DNA from: VMDJ01 sp965659945
Lineage (GTDB): Bacteria > Pseudomonadota > Gammaproteobacteria > Chromatiales > Chromatiaceae
Assembly (NCBI GenBank): GCA_965659945.1
Contig: CBFHYJ010000001.1
Coordinates: forward strand, 35,094 to 99,093
Direction of reading: 5' to 3'
Length of the DNA stretch: 64,000 nucleotides
The position numbers and the translations under genes were made by a program. How positions within the stretch are numbered: the first letter of the stretch is position 1; each line of letters opens with the position of its first letter. Below are positions 40,451 through 50,083 of this stretch, in pieces. Under the pieces are notes generated by a model, which saw only the letters and a program-made list of their open reading frames with translations, had not been told where the DNA came from and ran no database searches.

Positions 40451-41106
40451 TAAATTCGAATACCGCCCATGCGTTTTCGCATGCGCGCATCAATCACATA
40501 AGCACCAATCGCAATACCAACAAACAACAGAATCACGACGCTAAGTGCGGCAAACCACATCTGTTGCCATACCGGTAGATCCACATCCACTTTTTCAACT
40601 TTATCAATGCTGACTGCTTCACGAATCACGCCAAGCTTTTCTTTAAGCGTTTCAAGCTCAATCTGTTGTTGTCTAGCAGCCTTAAGCTCTGCCTCTACCG
40701 TTTTAAAACTATTCAGTTTATCTTCGGCTTCTTTAAGTGCTTGCTTCAACTTAGCTTCACGCACACTCGGCAAGCTGGTTACAGCATCTTTCGCAGCCGC
40801 CAACGTCTTACTGTTTTTTAACTGGCGCAGTTCTGCTTGTACCTCAAGCAATTTAACTTCAGCTGGCTTCTTATCACTGACATAAGCCTTATCAACCCAG
40901 CCTTCGGTTTTATCACTCAACCGAACTTGCACACCTTTACCATCGCGCGACAGAACTTCTAACGGCTGCCCGGTTGTAATAACTTTGAGTGGATCGCCAC
41001 TTAGCGACTTATCGCTATAAAGGCCAGCAGCAAGTTGATCGGTCACATAAGCCGCTTGTGCGACACTTAAGCAACTGATCAAGATGGCAAAAAGAAATTT
41101 GGTCAT
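40450..41106 (-). CDS. SH3-domain membrane-anchored protein (TIGR04211, YgiM-like)
   Basis: Envelope protein of 218 residues: signal peptide (1 to about 18, ending AQA), a bacterial SH3 domain (about 20-80; VRLSDKTEGWVDKAYV), a coiled coil (about 85-170) and a C-terminal membrane helix (about 185-207) followed by a basic tail. This is the TIGR04211 architecture, as in E. coli YgiM, thought to face the periplasm; its function is unknown. Its start overlaps the UPF0149 gene stop by four bases, so it is the last gene of prlC-ygfB-SH3. Confidence 0.9.
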   Translation of the reverse strand: MTKFLFAILISCLSVAQAAYVTDQLAAGLYSDKSLSGDPLKVITTGQPLEVLSRDGKGVQVRLSDKTEGWVDKAYVSDKKPAEVKLLEVQAELRQLKNSKTLAAAKDAVTSLPSVREAKLKQALKEAEDKLNSFKTVEAELKAARQQQIELETLKEKLGVIREAVSIDKVEKVDVDLPVWQQMWFAALSVVILLFVGIAIGAYVIDARMRKRMGGIRI

Positions 41107-41660
41107 TGCAGGGTTCTCTGCTCTTTATTCAACCACCAACGATACAGCCCAACCGCCGCTTCTCCAAGCTTACTCACCATATCGCGGTGCGAATCCTCAT
41201 CCGGCGGATCGAACATATCGCTCTCTTTATAGAGATTGAATGCAAATATAATGGCTAATAATTGATTGGACTGTGGGTCATCCATAGCTTTCTGCTGAAC
41301 GCTCTCATCGAGCTCGCCCAAGCCTTCGGCATAGCCCTCACACCAACCGTAAGGAATCGGCAGGTAGCTACCGTCTTCACGCGGATACTGCATGATCAAT
41401 GGGCCGTAATCACCCGTCTCAAGATCACGCATCAATTGATCCTGAAACTTAATTAACAAAGGATCAATGCCATCGACATCTTCAAGGTGACCCATAATGC
41501 GACGTCGCGCATCGGCTAATGAAATCACTTCAGGATGCGCGGCAACGGCAGTTAAGAATCCGTGCGCCACATCCAATGGCATACTGTGTGACTCTTCTAT
41601 GTGCTCAACCAATGCAGTTTGTAGCTTGTCGAGCTCTTCAGGTTCGAGGTGATCACTCAT
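41103..41660 (-). CDS. UPF0149 (YgfB/YecA) family protein
   Basis: Cytoplasmic acidic protein of 185 residues with the UPF0149 pattern: LDVAHGFLTAVAAHPEVI, LPIPYGWCEGYAEGLGELDE and a C-terminal helix bundle. Members such as YgfB in pseudomonads have regulatory roles, but others are uncharacterised, so no function is asserted. It overlaps prlC and the SH3 gene by four bases on each side, a tightly coupled three-gene operon. Confidence 0.9.
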   Translation of the reverse strand: MSDHLEPEELDKLQTALVEHIEESHSMPLDVAHGFLTAVAAHPEVISLADARRRIMGHLEDVDGIDPLLIKFQDQLMRDLETGDYGPLIMQYPREDGSYLPIPYGWCEGYAEGLGELDESVQQKAMDDPQSNQLLAIIFAFNLYKESDMFDPPDEDSHRDMVSKLGEAAVGLYRWWLNKEQRTLQ

Positions 41661-43687
41661 GCGGCGATACCTGAATGACGCAGCAAGGCATCAACTGATG
41701 GCTTGCGACCGCGAAAGGCTTTAAACAACTCATCTGCATCACGTAGGCCGCCCTGCGAAATAATCTCTTTTAAGAAAGACTCACCGGTCGAGCGGTTAAA
41801 CACACCCTCTTCTTCAAAACGAGAGAAGGCATCCGCAGATAAGACTTCCGCCCACTTGTAGCTGTAATAACCTGCCGCGTAACCGCCAGCAAAGATATGC
41901 GTGAAGCCTTGCGCAAAGCGATGCCACTCAGGCGGCTGAATCACTGCAACCATCTTGCGCACATCCGCAAGAATCTCTTCAACACGCCCACCTTGTTCTG
42001 CATCGTATTCTTGATGGATACGCATATCGAATAATGAGAACTCTAATTGGCGTACCATCATCATCGCGGATTGGAAATTCTTTGCTGCCAACATGCGTTG
42101 ATAAAGGTCTTCTGGAATGGGTTCGTTGGTATCGACATGACCGGAGATAAGATCCAGTGCTTCACGCTCCCAACAGTAGTTCTCCATAAATTGTGATGGC
42201 AGCTCAACCGCATCCCACGCGACACCATTGATCCCGGCAATCGCGGGATAGTCGACCTGTGTCAACATGTGATGCAAGCCATGACCAAACTCGTGGAACA
42301 AGGTTTCAACTTCATCATGCGTTAGCAGCGCAGGCTTGCCACCTACCGGTGGTGTGAAGTTACACGTCATATAAGCAACAGGGATTTGACGATATTTTGA
42401 GGTAACTAAGCGTGATTGACAGGTATCCATCCATGCGCCACCGCGCTTATTTTGGCGTGCGTACAAATCAAAATAGAACTGACCTAAGGTCTCGCCTTGC
42501 TGATTCTTAATCTCGTAAAACTTAACGTCTTTATGCCAAACATCAAGGCCGTCTTTCTCAACAAACTCGACGCCATATAAACGACTAACGACCGCAAACA
42601 TGCCAGGCACAACTTTTGTCTCTGGAAAGTAAGGCTTCACTTCCTCTTGGCTAACGCTGTAACGCTGCTGACGAAGCTTTTCTGAAAAATACGCAACATC
42701 CCACGGCTGTAGGTCATCATGGCCTTGCTCTTTAGCAAACACGCGCAATTCACTCAGCTCTTGCCCTGCTTGTGGCTTAGATTGTTTTGCCAGGTCTTCT
42801 AGGAAGCTCATTACTTGCTCGGTAGAATAGGCCATCTTTGTTGCCAATGAGCGTTCGGCATAGTTATCAAAACCTAGCAACTGCGCTTTTTCATGGCGCA
42901 GGCCTAAGATCTGATCCATCAATTGTGTGTTATCAAACACAGGATCATGTGGGCCTTGGTCTGAAGCACGTGTGTTATACGCTTTATAAAACTCATGCCG
43001 TAGTTCACGATTTTCACAATAGGTCATGACTGGATAGAACGATGGGTAATCTAACGTGAAGACATAACCTTCAAGTTCACGTTGCTGTGCCGTTTGCTCC
43101 GCTAGCGCTAATGCAGAATCAGGCAGACCTGCAAGCTCTGCTTTATCACTGATGACCTTTGACCACGCATTGGTGACATCTAAAACATTTTCAGAAAACT
43201 TACTGGTGAGTTGCGATAACGCTTGGGTAATTTCTTTGTAGCGTGCTTTCTTATCGTCACTCAGTGCGATGCCCGATAGCTGGAAATCGCGTAATGCGTT
43301 ATCCAGCACTTTACGTTGGCCTTCATCAAACGACTGATCACTGTCGGCAAGCTTTTTATACATCGCATACAAGGCTTCGTTTTGACCCATCTCGGTTGCA
43401 TAGTCAGACAACTTCGGCAAACAGGCGTTATAGGCCTCACGTAATGCATCAGAGTTAACCACTGAGTTCATATGCGAGACCGGCGACCATGCGCGCTCTA
43501 GCTCATCATCCCATTGATCCATTGGCTCGATGAAATTTTCCCACGTCGGCTGATCAATCGACTCGAGCAACTCTGCGATACGCTTGCGATTACGTTTTAG
43601 TAGCTCATCGACAGCAGGTTCAACATGCGACGGTTCAATCGTCGAAAATTTTGGCAATCCAGAGAAATCCAATAAGGGGTTATTCAT
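41657..43687 (-). CDS. prlC: Oligopeptidase A
   Basis: Zinc endopeptidase of the M3 family that degrades short peptides and signal-peptide remnants in the cytoplasm. The 676 residues match E. coli PrlC (680). The zinc site HEFGHGLHH is clear in the C-terminal third, with the downstream glutamate region following. I start at ATG 43687, where the family sequence begins (NPLLDFSGLPKF) behind an AGAAG ribosome site; an upstream start at 43756 adds 23 unrelated residues. It is divergent from the carbonic anhydrase gene. Confidence 0.97.
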   Translation of the reverse strand: MNNPLLDFSGLPKFSTIEPSHVEPAVDELLKRNRKRIAELLESIDQPTWENFIEPMDQWDDELERAWSPVSHMNSVVNSDALREAYNACLPKLSDYATEMGQNEALYAMYKKLADSDQSFDEGQRKVLDNALRDFQLSGIALSDDKKARYKEITQALSQLTSKFSENVLDVTNAWSKVISDKAELAGLPDSALALAEQTAQQRELEGYVFTLDYPSFYPVMTYCENRELRHEFYKAYNTRASDQGPHDPVFDNTQLMDQILGLRHEKAQLLGFDNYAERSLATKMAYSTEQVMSFLEDLAKQSKPQAGQELSELRVFAKEQGHDDLQPWDVAYFSEKLRQQRYSVSQEEVKPYFPETKVVPGMFAVVSRLYGVEFVEKDGLDVWHKDVKFYEIKNQQGETLGQFYFDLYARQNKRGGAWMDTCQSRLVTSKYRQIPVAYMTCNFTPPVGGKPALLTHDEVETLFHEFGHGLHHMLTQVDYPAIAGINGVAWDAVELPSQFMENYCWEREALDLISGHVDTNEPIPEDLYQRMLAAKNFQSAMMMVRQLEFSLFDMRIHQEYDAEQGGRVEEILADVRKMVAVIQPPEWHRFAQGFTHIFAGGYAAGYYSYKWAEVLSADAFSRFEEEGVFNRSTGESFLKEIISQGGLRDADELFKAFRGRKPSVDALLRHSGIAA

Positions 43688-43812
43688 AGGTCTTCTTTTC
43701 TTTTGTTTCATCTGTGAATTTTCGCATGACCACCGATGGAAAGCAGCGTTTATCATGTTCTTATTCTGACCCTGACTGCTATAGTCAGTTCCACGTTATT
43801 GCCGAGGTCATC

Positions 43813-44339
43813 ATGTCAGACATCCGAACCTTTGAAGATCACGAGCCGCAGATCGCTGACTCGGCTTATCTGGATAAGACCTGTACAGTCATCGGTGATG
43901 TAAAAATCTTTGCTGATAGTAGCGTTTGGCCTGGTACGGTGATTCGCGGCGATGTGCACGCGATTCGTATCGGTGAGCGCAGCAACATCCAAGATCTCAG
44001 CATGCTGCACAACAGCCACGACAGCGAATATCTACTTGGTGGCAGCCCGCTCATTATTGGTAATGATGTGACGGTTGGTCATCGCGTGATTTTGCATGGC
44101 TGCACCATTGGCAATCGTGTCTTGGTTGGCATGGGTGCTATCGTGATGGATCAAGCGGTGATCGAAGATGATGTGATTCTGGGCGCTGGTGCGCTAGTGC
44201 CGCCCGGTAAGCGTTTGAAAAGCGGCCACCTCTATACCGGCAGTCCTGCTAAGCCTTCACGTGAGCTAACTGAAAAAGAGTTTGAGTATCTGAAATATTC
44301 TGCTGCGCATTATGTGCGCTTAAAGAATCGCCATATGGC

Positions 44340-44343
<4 letters not shown>
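43813..44343 (+). CDS. Gamma-carbonic anhydrase family protein (YrdA-like)
   Basis: Left-handed beta-helix hexapeptide-repeat protein of 176 residues. The three metal-binding histidines appear in MLHNSHDSEY and GHRVILHGC, and PLIIGNDVTVGHRVILHGCTIG shows the hexapeptide rhythm. Family members may be carbonic anhydrases or acyl-carrier enzymes; activity is not assured. I start at ATG 43813, just before the conserved IRTFEDHEPQI; the longer opening from 43714 overlaps prlC on the other strand. Its end overlaps aroE by four bases. Confidence 0.92.
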
Positions 44344-46206
<1,863 letters not shown>

Positions 46207-46259
46207 TTATTGCATCGCTCCGCACAGCGCTGAATGCAGCAAAGCCTCGCTAGCACTTG

Positions 46260-46265
46260 TATAAT
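46260..46265 (+). promoter_or_regulatory. Candidate -10 box of argH
   Basis: A perfect TATAAT lies 31 bases before the argH start, in the divergent hemB-argH gap. No convincing -35 box is 16-18 bases upstream. Confidence 0.45.
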
Positions 46266-46295
46266 CGCGTCGTTTTACCCCGTTTGAGACATAGC

Positions 46296-47693
46296 ATGAG
46301 CGACAAAAAGCTTTGGGCCGGACGTTTTTCCGAGCCTACCGATGCCTTCGTAGAAGCCTTCACCGCCTCCGTTGAGTTCGATAAGCGCCTCGCGCCTTAC
46401 GATATTCAAGGCTCGATCGCTCACGCCATGATGCTCGCAGCACAAGGTGTACTGACCGAGGATGAAAAGAACGCCATCATCACTGGCCTGACTGCCATCT
46501 TACAAAAAGTCGAAAACGATGAGTTTGAGTGGTCGGTGCAATTCGAAGATGTGCACATGAACATCGAAGCCGCGCTCACTGCTGATATTGGTGATGCCGG
46601 CAAAAAGCTACATACCGGTCGCTCACGTAATGACCAAGTCGCCACTGATGTTCGTCTTTGGTTGCGCCACGAGCTCAATCAAATCGATGCCGAATTAGAT
46701 CGCTTACTTTCTGGGCTACTAGATATTGCTGAGCGCGAAGCAGACACCATTCTGCCTGGTTTTACTCACTTGCAGACAGCACAACCGATTACCTTTGGCC
46801 ATCACATGATGGCGTGGTACGAAATGCTCGAGCGCGACATCTCACGTTTTGATGATTGCGCGAAGCGTCTTAACCAGATGCCGCTCGGTGCTGCCGCTTT
46901 GGCTGGAACCACTTTCCCGATCAACCGCGAGCACACCGCACAACTGCTTGGCTTTAGCGAGCCATGCCGTAACTCACTCGATGCTGTGTCAGATCGTGAC
47001 TTCGCCATTGAGTTCACCGCAGCTGCGAGTATCTTGATGATGCACCTATCGCGCATGAGTGAAGAGTTGATCATTTGGTCATCAGCCCAATTTGGTTTCA
47101 TTACCCTGTCAGACAGCTTCTGTACGGGCTCATCAATCATGCCGCAGAAAAAGAATCCAGATGTGCCGGAGCTGATTCGTGGCAAGAGTGGGCGCATCTT
47201 TGGCCACCTAATGGCACTGCTAACCTTAATGAAGTCGCAGCCGTTGGCGTACAACAAAGATAACCAAGAAGACAAAGAGCCACTCTTTGATGCAGTTGAT
47301 AATGTGAAAGGCTCACTGAAAGTGTTTGCTGACATGATCCCTGCGATCACCTGTCGCCCCGAGCGCATGCGCGCTGCCGCGCTACAAGGCTTCGCAACGG
47401 CAACTGACCTTGCAGACTACCTTGTGCGTAAAGGTATTCCTTTCCGTGATGCTCACGAAGTGGTGGGCAAGTCCGTCGCTTACTGTGTAGATAAAGGTTG
47501 CGATCTCGCTGAGCTATCACTCTATAAGTTGAAACAATTTAGCGATGCGATTGGTGATGATGTGTTCGATTACTTAACACTTGAAGGTTCGGTCGCAGAG
47601 CGTGATCACATTGGCGGCACCGCACCAAATCAAGTTCGCTTTGCGATTGAACAGGCACGTCTGCGCGCGGAAGCAAAACATGCCGCTAGTTAG
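46296..47693 (+). CDS. argH: Argininosuccinate lyase
   Basis: Last step of arginine synthesis: splits argininosuccinate into arginine and fumarate. The 465 residues show [27 protein letters not shown] with the catalytic histidine region, and the signature [12 protein letters not shown] with the active serine. Length matches the family (about 460). ATG 46296 begins the family sequence; an in-frame TTG at 46257 is rejected. The 3' end overlaps the small tautomerase gene by 14 bases. Confidence 0.97.
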   Translation: MSDKKLWAGRFSEPTDAFVEAFTASVEFDKRLAPYDIQGSIAHAMMLAAQGVLTEDEKNAIITGLTAILQKVENDEFEWSVQFEDVHMNIEAALTADIGDAGKKLHTGRSRNDQVATDVRLWLRHELNQIDAELDRLLSGLLDIAEREADTILPGFTHLQTAQPITFGHHMMAWYEMLERDISRFDDCAKRLNQMPLGAAALAGTTFPINREHTAQLLGFSEPCRNSLDAVSDRDFAIEFTAAASILMMHLSRMSEELIIWSSAQFGFITLSDSFCTGSSIMPQKKNPDVPELIRGKSGRIFGHLMALLTLMKSQPLAYNKDNQEDKEPLFDAVDNVKGSLKVFADMIPAITCRPERMRAAALQGFATATDLADYLVRKGIPFRDAHEVVGKSVAYCVDKGCDLAELSLYKLKQFSDAIGDDVFDYLTLEGSVAERDHIGGTAPNQVRFAIEQARLRAEAKHAAS

Positions 47694-47886
47694 TATCAAG
47701 GTCCTCAAAGAGGATCAGCTTTCTGCTGAAAAGAAAGCAGCATTGATCCGAAATGTCACTCAAGCAGTTGCGGATACCCTGGGTAAAAATCCTGCGGCAA
47801 CTTGGTGCACGATTGATTAAGTCTCTACTGATAACTGGGGTATCGGTGGTGAGACCATCACCGAGCGTCGAAAAAACGCCGACTAA
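47680..47886 (+). pseudogene. 4-oxalocrotonate-tautomerase-like gene with in-frame stop
   Basis: Reads as a 4-oxalocrotonate tautomerase family protein with catalytic proline right after the start ([14 protein letters not shown]). After 46 codons, TAA at 47818-47820 interrupts it; the same frame continues with VSTDNWGIGGETITERRKNAD to a stop at 47884-47886, exactly the expected C-terminus, giving 68 codons in all. Family members usually have glutamate at that place, so a single GAA-to-TAA change explains it. A GGAAG ribosome site inside argH fits. It could be a real recent pseudogene or a sequence error. Confidence 0.82.
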
Positions 47887-47893
47887 CGCGCAT

Positions 47894-47922
47894 AAAAAAG
47901 CCCGGCCGAAGCCGGGCTTTTT
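47894..47922. terminator. Bidirectional intrinsic terminator
   Basis: AGCCCGGC (47899-47906) pairs with GCCGGGCT (47911-47918) around a CGAA tetraloop, with A/T runs on both sides. It ends argH and the tautomerase on one strand and the sulfur-globule-like gene on the other. Confidence 0.93.
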
Positions 47923-47937
47923 GCATCTAGCACAAAA

Positions 47938-48306
47938 TTACTTTTGAGCTGGAGCTTGTGGAGCCATAGGCGCCTGTGGGTAGTAAGGCATTGGCATACG
48001 TGGAGCGTATGGCATTGCTGGCTGACCCTGTGGAGCAGCGCCGTAAGGCATTTGGCCGTATGGCATCTGACCGTATGGGTAGCCGTAACCACCGTAGTTG
48101 TTGTTGTCGAACATGTTCTTCATTTCTTCGAAGTAGAAACGTGGGTCGAACGGCTCGTAAGGATTACAGTCGTATGGGTTGTACCAACACTCTGGCTCGT
48201 TGTACTTGTCGTTACCAAAGAAGCTGTTGTTACCAAATACAGCTGATGCATTAGATGCAGCCAATGTGGTCAAAGCAGCGATGGTTAAAGCGGCGAACTT
48301 TTTCAT
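47938..48306 (-). CDS. Exported Pro/Tyr/Gly/Met-rich protein, sulfur-globule-like
   Basis: A 122-residue exported protein. The signal peptide (1 to about 22, ending SNASA) is followed by an Asn/aromatic section (CWYNPYDCNPYEPFDPRFYFEEM, split by two cysteines) and a low-complexity tail of YGYPYGQMPYGQMPYG and proline repeats. Composition and the DPRFYFEEMKNMFD segment recall the sulfur globule protein family that coats sulfur deposits in purple sulfur bacteria. That match is by character and memory only; a general cell-surface protein is possible. ATG 48306 has a GGAGAA ribosome site. It has a strong promoter and a strong terminator, suggesting high expression. Confidence 0.7.
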   Translation of the reverse strand: MKKFAALTIAALTTLAASNASAVFGNNSFFGNDKYNEPECWYNPYDCNPYEPFDPRFYFEEMKNMFDNNNYGGYGYPYGQMPYGQMPYGAAPQGQPAMPYAPRMPMPYYPQAPMAPQAPAQK

Positions 48307-48382
48307 GCTTTTCTCCAAAAAATTCAAAAACCTAAATAGGCGCCGGCAAGGTTGCCTTTGCCTTCCACCATAAAGTGGATTT

Positions 48383-48411
48383 AATATATTAAAATTAGCT
48401 AATATTGTAAA
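48383..48411 (-). promoter_or_regulatory. Strong candidate sigma70 promoter for the sulfur-globule-like gene
   Basis: On the minus strand TTTACA (48406-48411) and TATATT (48383-48388) are exactly 17 bases apart, both five of six matches. The -10 lies within the perfect 14-base palindrome TTTAATATATTAAA at 48380-48393. The predicted leader of about 70 bases can form two small hairpins. Confidence 0.6.
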
Positions 48412-48479
48412 GCTCGAGGCCTATCGGCACCGGATAGTTTGTCTAATAATTTGATTTGCCACAAACTTTTAGCAGAAAG

Positions 48480-48507
48480 TTGACTCTAAGGGTTCTCAGC
48501 CGATACA
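48480..48507 (+). promoter_or_regulatory. Candidate promoter of the glycine-zipper lipoprotein gene
   Basis: TTGACT (48480-48485) matches five of six -35 bases, followed 16 bases on by GATACA, a weak -10. It is divergent from the sulfur-globule-like promoter. Confidence 0.4.
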
Positions 48508-48559
48508 ACTGCGCTATTGTCTATTTATCTCGTTTTAACGACGTTTTAAGGAATTTTCG

Positions 48560-49048
48560 ATGAAAAAAGCTCGTTTAATTGCACTTTCTGCCCTAATCTC
48601 CGGCGCTCTCGTGCTCACCGGCTGTCAAAACCAGCCCACTAAAGAAGAACAAGCCGGCCTTGTTGGTGCTATTGCTGGTGGCCTTCTCGGTAGCCAAGTC
48701 GGTGATGGAAAAGGTCGCATGGCGGCCATTATGGCGGGCACCATCATTGGCCACCACATGGGCTCAAGCGTTGGTCGCACCATGGATGAGGTTGATCGCA
48801 TGAAGGCTAACCAAGCACTCGAATCTCAACCGGTAAATAAAACATCGACTTGGACCAACCCAGATTCGGGCAATAAGTACGCGGTGACCCCAACTCGTAC
48901 CTTCTTTGAGAAATCAGCTGAAACCCAAGAAATTCAGCCATGCCGTGAATACACCACCGAAGCTTGGATTGGCGGTCAAAAAGAGATGGTCTACGGCACA
49001 GCCTGTCGCCAAGACGACGGCTCTTGGAAGATTGTCAGCTCTAAGTAA
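48560..49048 (+). CDS. Glycine-zipper outer-membrane lipoprotein
   Basis: A 162-residue lipoprotein: signal peptide with lipobox LTGC at about residue 22, a glycine-zipper membrane-associated segment (GLVGAIAGGLLGSQVGDGKG and AGTIIGHHMGSSVG, residues about 33-75), and a C-terminal domain with two cysteines (PCREYTTEAW, GTACRQDDGSW). This matches the Rickettsia 17-kDa-antigen-like / RT0821 type lipoproteins, whose function is unknown. The ATG is preceded by TAAGGAATTT. It should sit in the outer membrane. Confidence 0.85.
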   Translation: MKKARLIALSALISGALVLTGCQNQPTKEEQAGLVGAIAGGLLGSQVGDGKGRMAAIMAGTIIGHHMGSSVGRTMDEVDRMKANQALESQPVNKTSTWTNPDSGNKYAVTPTRTFFEKSAETQEIQPCREYTTEAWIGGQKEMVYGTACRQDDGSWKIVSSK

Positions 49049-49071
49049 GCTGCTCGCTAAAGCCGCTGCTC

Positions 49072-49215
49072 ATGGAAGCACCTCTCGAAAAGCCCGAGCC
49101 ACCTGCTGACAACGAATGTTGTGAAAGCGGTTGTGAGCCGTGCGTGTGGGATGTATACCGTGAGCAGCTAGCACTTTGGCAAGCGCAACAAAAACAAGCC
49201 GCTGACAAAAACTAG
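49072..49215 (+). CDS. Small cysteine-rich oxidoreductase-like-domain protein
   Basis: A 47-residue protein with acidic, proline-rich start and the motif CCESGCEPCVWDVYREQL, matching the short 'oxidoreductase-like' domain (PF09791 type) seen in eukaryotes and proteobacteria. Four cysteines in nine residues could bind metal, but no function is known. It begins 24 bases after the lipoprotein gene stop and its TAG overlaps the stop of the convergent esterase gene by four bases. Reading frame and motif support it despite its size. Confidence 0.75.
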   Translation: MEAPLEKPEPPADNECCESGCEPCVWDVYREQLALWQAQQKQAADKN

Positions 49216-49862
49216 CTCAGTCGTTCTGCCAACCAAGCACCGATATCGCTGATCTCTGCCGGATGCACACTGTGCTCCATCGGGTAGGAACGCCAGGTGA
49301 CCTCCGCGCCTCGATTGATCACTTCATCACGCGCTGCTTCACCTAAACTCAATGGCACCACGGTGTCTTGTGTGCCATGGCATTGCAGGACCTTGAGTCC
49401 TTGTCCGTTTTGATGCGCTGAAATCAAATAGGTCGATAAGGCCAAAACGCCCGCGGGTTTGGTTTGCATCTGCAACGCCACATCAAACGCAATCACTCCA
49501 CCCTGCGAGAAGCCAGCGAGCACAATGTTCTCCTCACTAATCCCTTGCCCCTTTTGCTCATCAATCAAACGTAAAATATATTTCGAGGATTCCGCGACAC
49601 CCGCCTCATCAACCTTTCGCCCAAGATTCATCTCAAGAATGTCGTACCAAGCGCGCATTTGATACCCATTATTAATCGTCACAGGCATCACCGCGGCATG
49701 CGGAAAGATAAAACGTATCGCATGCCCAGCAGGTAACCCGAGCTCTGACACGATTGGCACAAAGTCGGAGCCATCCGCACCCAGTCCATGCATCCAGATC
49801 ATGCACTGGCGTGCTGCTTGTGGTGGTTCGATAACGATGGGGGCGTCGTAGTGAAGGCTCAT
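49212..49862 (-). CDS. Carboxylesterase / phospholipase family hydrolase
   Basis: Alpha/beta hydrolase of 216 residues. The nucleophile serine is in GFSQGG, the acid in HGTQDTVVPL and the histidine in MEHSVHPAEI; the oxyanion region is MIWMHGLGADGSDF. This is the Abhydrolase_2 group of short-chain esterases and lysophospholipase-like enzymes. No signal peptide is seen, so it is cytoplasmic. It appears to be a single gene, divergent from lptM-lysA. Confidence 0.9.
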   Translation of the reverse strand: MSLHYDAPIVIEPPQAARQCMIWMHGLGADGSDFVPIVSELGLPAGHAIRFIFPHAAVMPVTINNGYQMRAWYDILEMNLGRKVDEAGVAESSKYILRLIDEQKGQGISEENIVLAGFSQGGVIAFDVALQMQTKPAGVLALSTYLISAHQNGQGLKVLQCHGTQDTVVPLSLGEAARDEVINRGAEVTWRSYPMEHSVHPAEISDIGAWLAERLS

Positions 49863-49906
49863 GGTGTTGTCTCGTTAAGATTTAGGCGCATTGTAGCGAT
49901 CAATGA

Positions 49907-49936
49907 CTGACCTTTCGCGACTGCGTCCTTTATACT
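49907..49936 (+). promoter_or_regulatory. Candidate sigma70 promoter of lptM-lysA
   Basis: CTGACC (49907-49912) and TATACT (49931-49936) are 18 bases apart, with a good -10 and a four-of-six -35. They lie 31 bases before the lptM ATG, in the divergent gap. Confidence 0.45.
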
Positions 49937-49966
49937 GTGATGTATCTAATAAATTTGAGTGATGCC

Positions 49967-50080
49967 ATGAAGCCGCTTTTATTGACACTGATTATTGTCT
50001 CCGCCCTGACCTTCGGTGCCTGTGGTCAAAAAGGTCCGTTGACGCTCCCTGAGCCTAGTCAAACTGCAGAGCAGAAATAA
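49967..50080 (+). CDS. lptM: LPS translocon maturation lipoprotein LptM (YifL-like)
   Basis: Very small lipoprotein of 37 residues: signal peptide, lipobox FGAC, then CGQKGPLTLPEP, the hallmark of LptM/YifL (lppL in Pseudomonas). It assists LptD disulfide maturation with LptE. It lies just before lysA, the conserved location in gammaproteobacteria, four bases upstream. The ORF is short, but motif and context make it secure. Confidence 0.93.
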   Translation: MKPLLLTLIIVSALTFGACGQKGPLTLPEPSQTAEQK

Positions 50081-50083
50081 TCC

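Noticed and set aside
46802..47368. 188-codon open frame antisense to argH
   Set aside because: Lies wholly inside the conserved argH gene on the other strand and has no recognisable family or ribosome site.
47818..47820. Recoding of the tautomerase stop (pyrrolysine or selenocysteine)
   Set aside because: The codon is TAA, which neither system uses, and no recoding element is visible.
47944..48246. Open frame antisense to the sulfur-globule-like gene
   Set aside because: Its tryptophan/valine-rich product is the complement of a low-complexity tail; the minus-strand gene has signal peptide, ribosome site, promoter and terminator.
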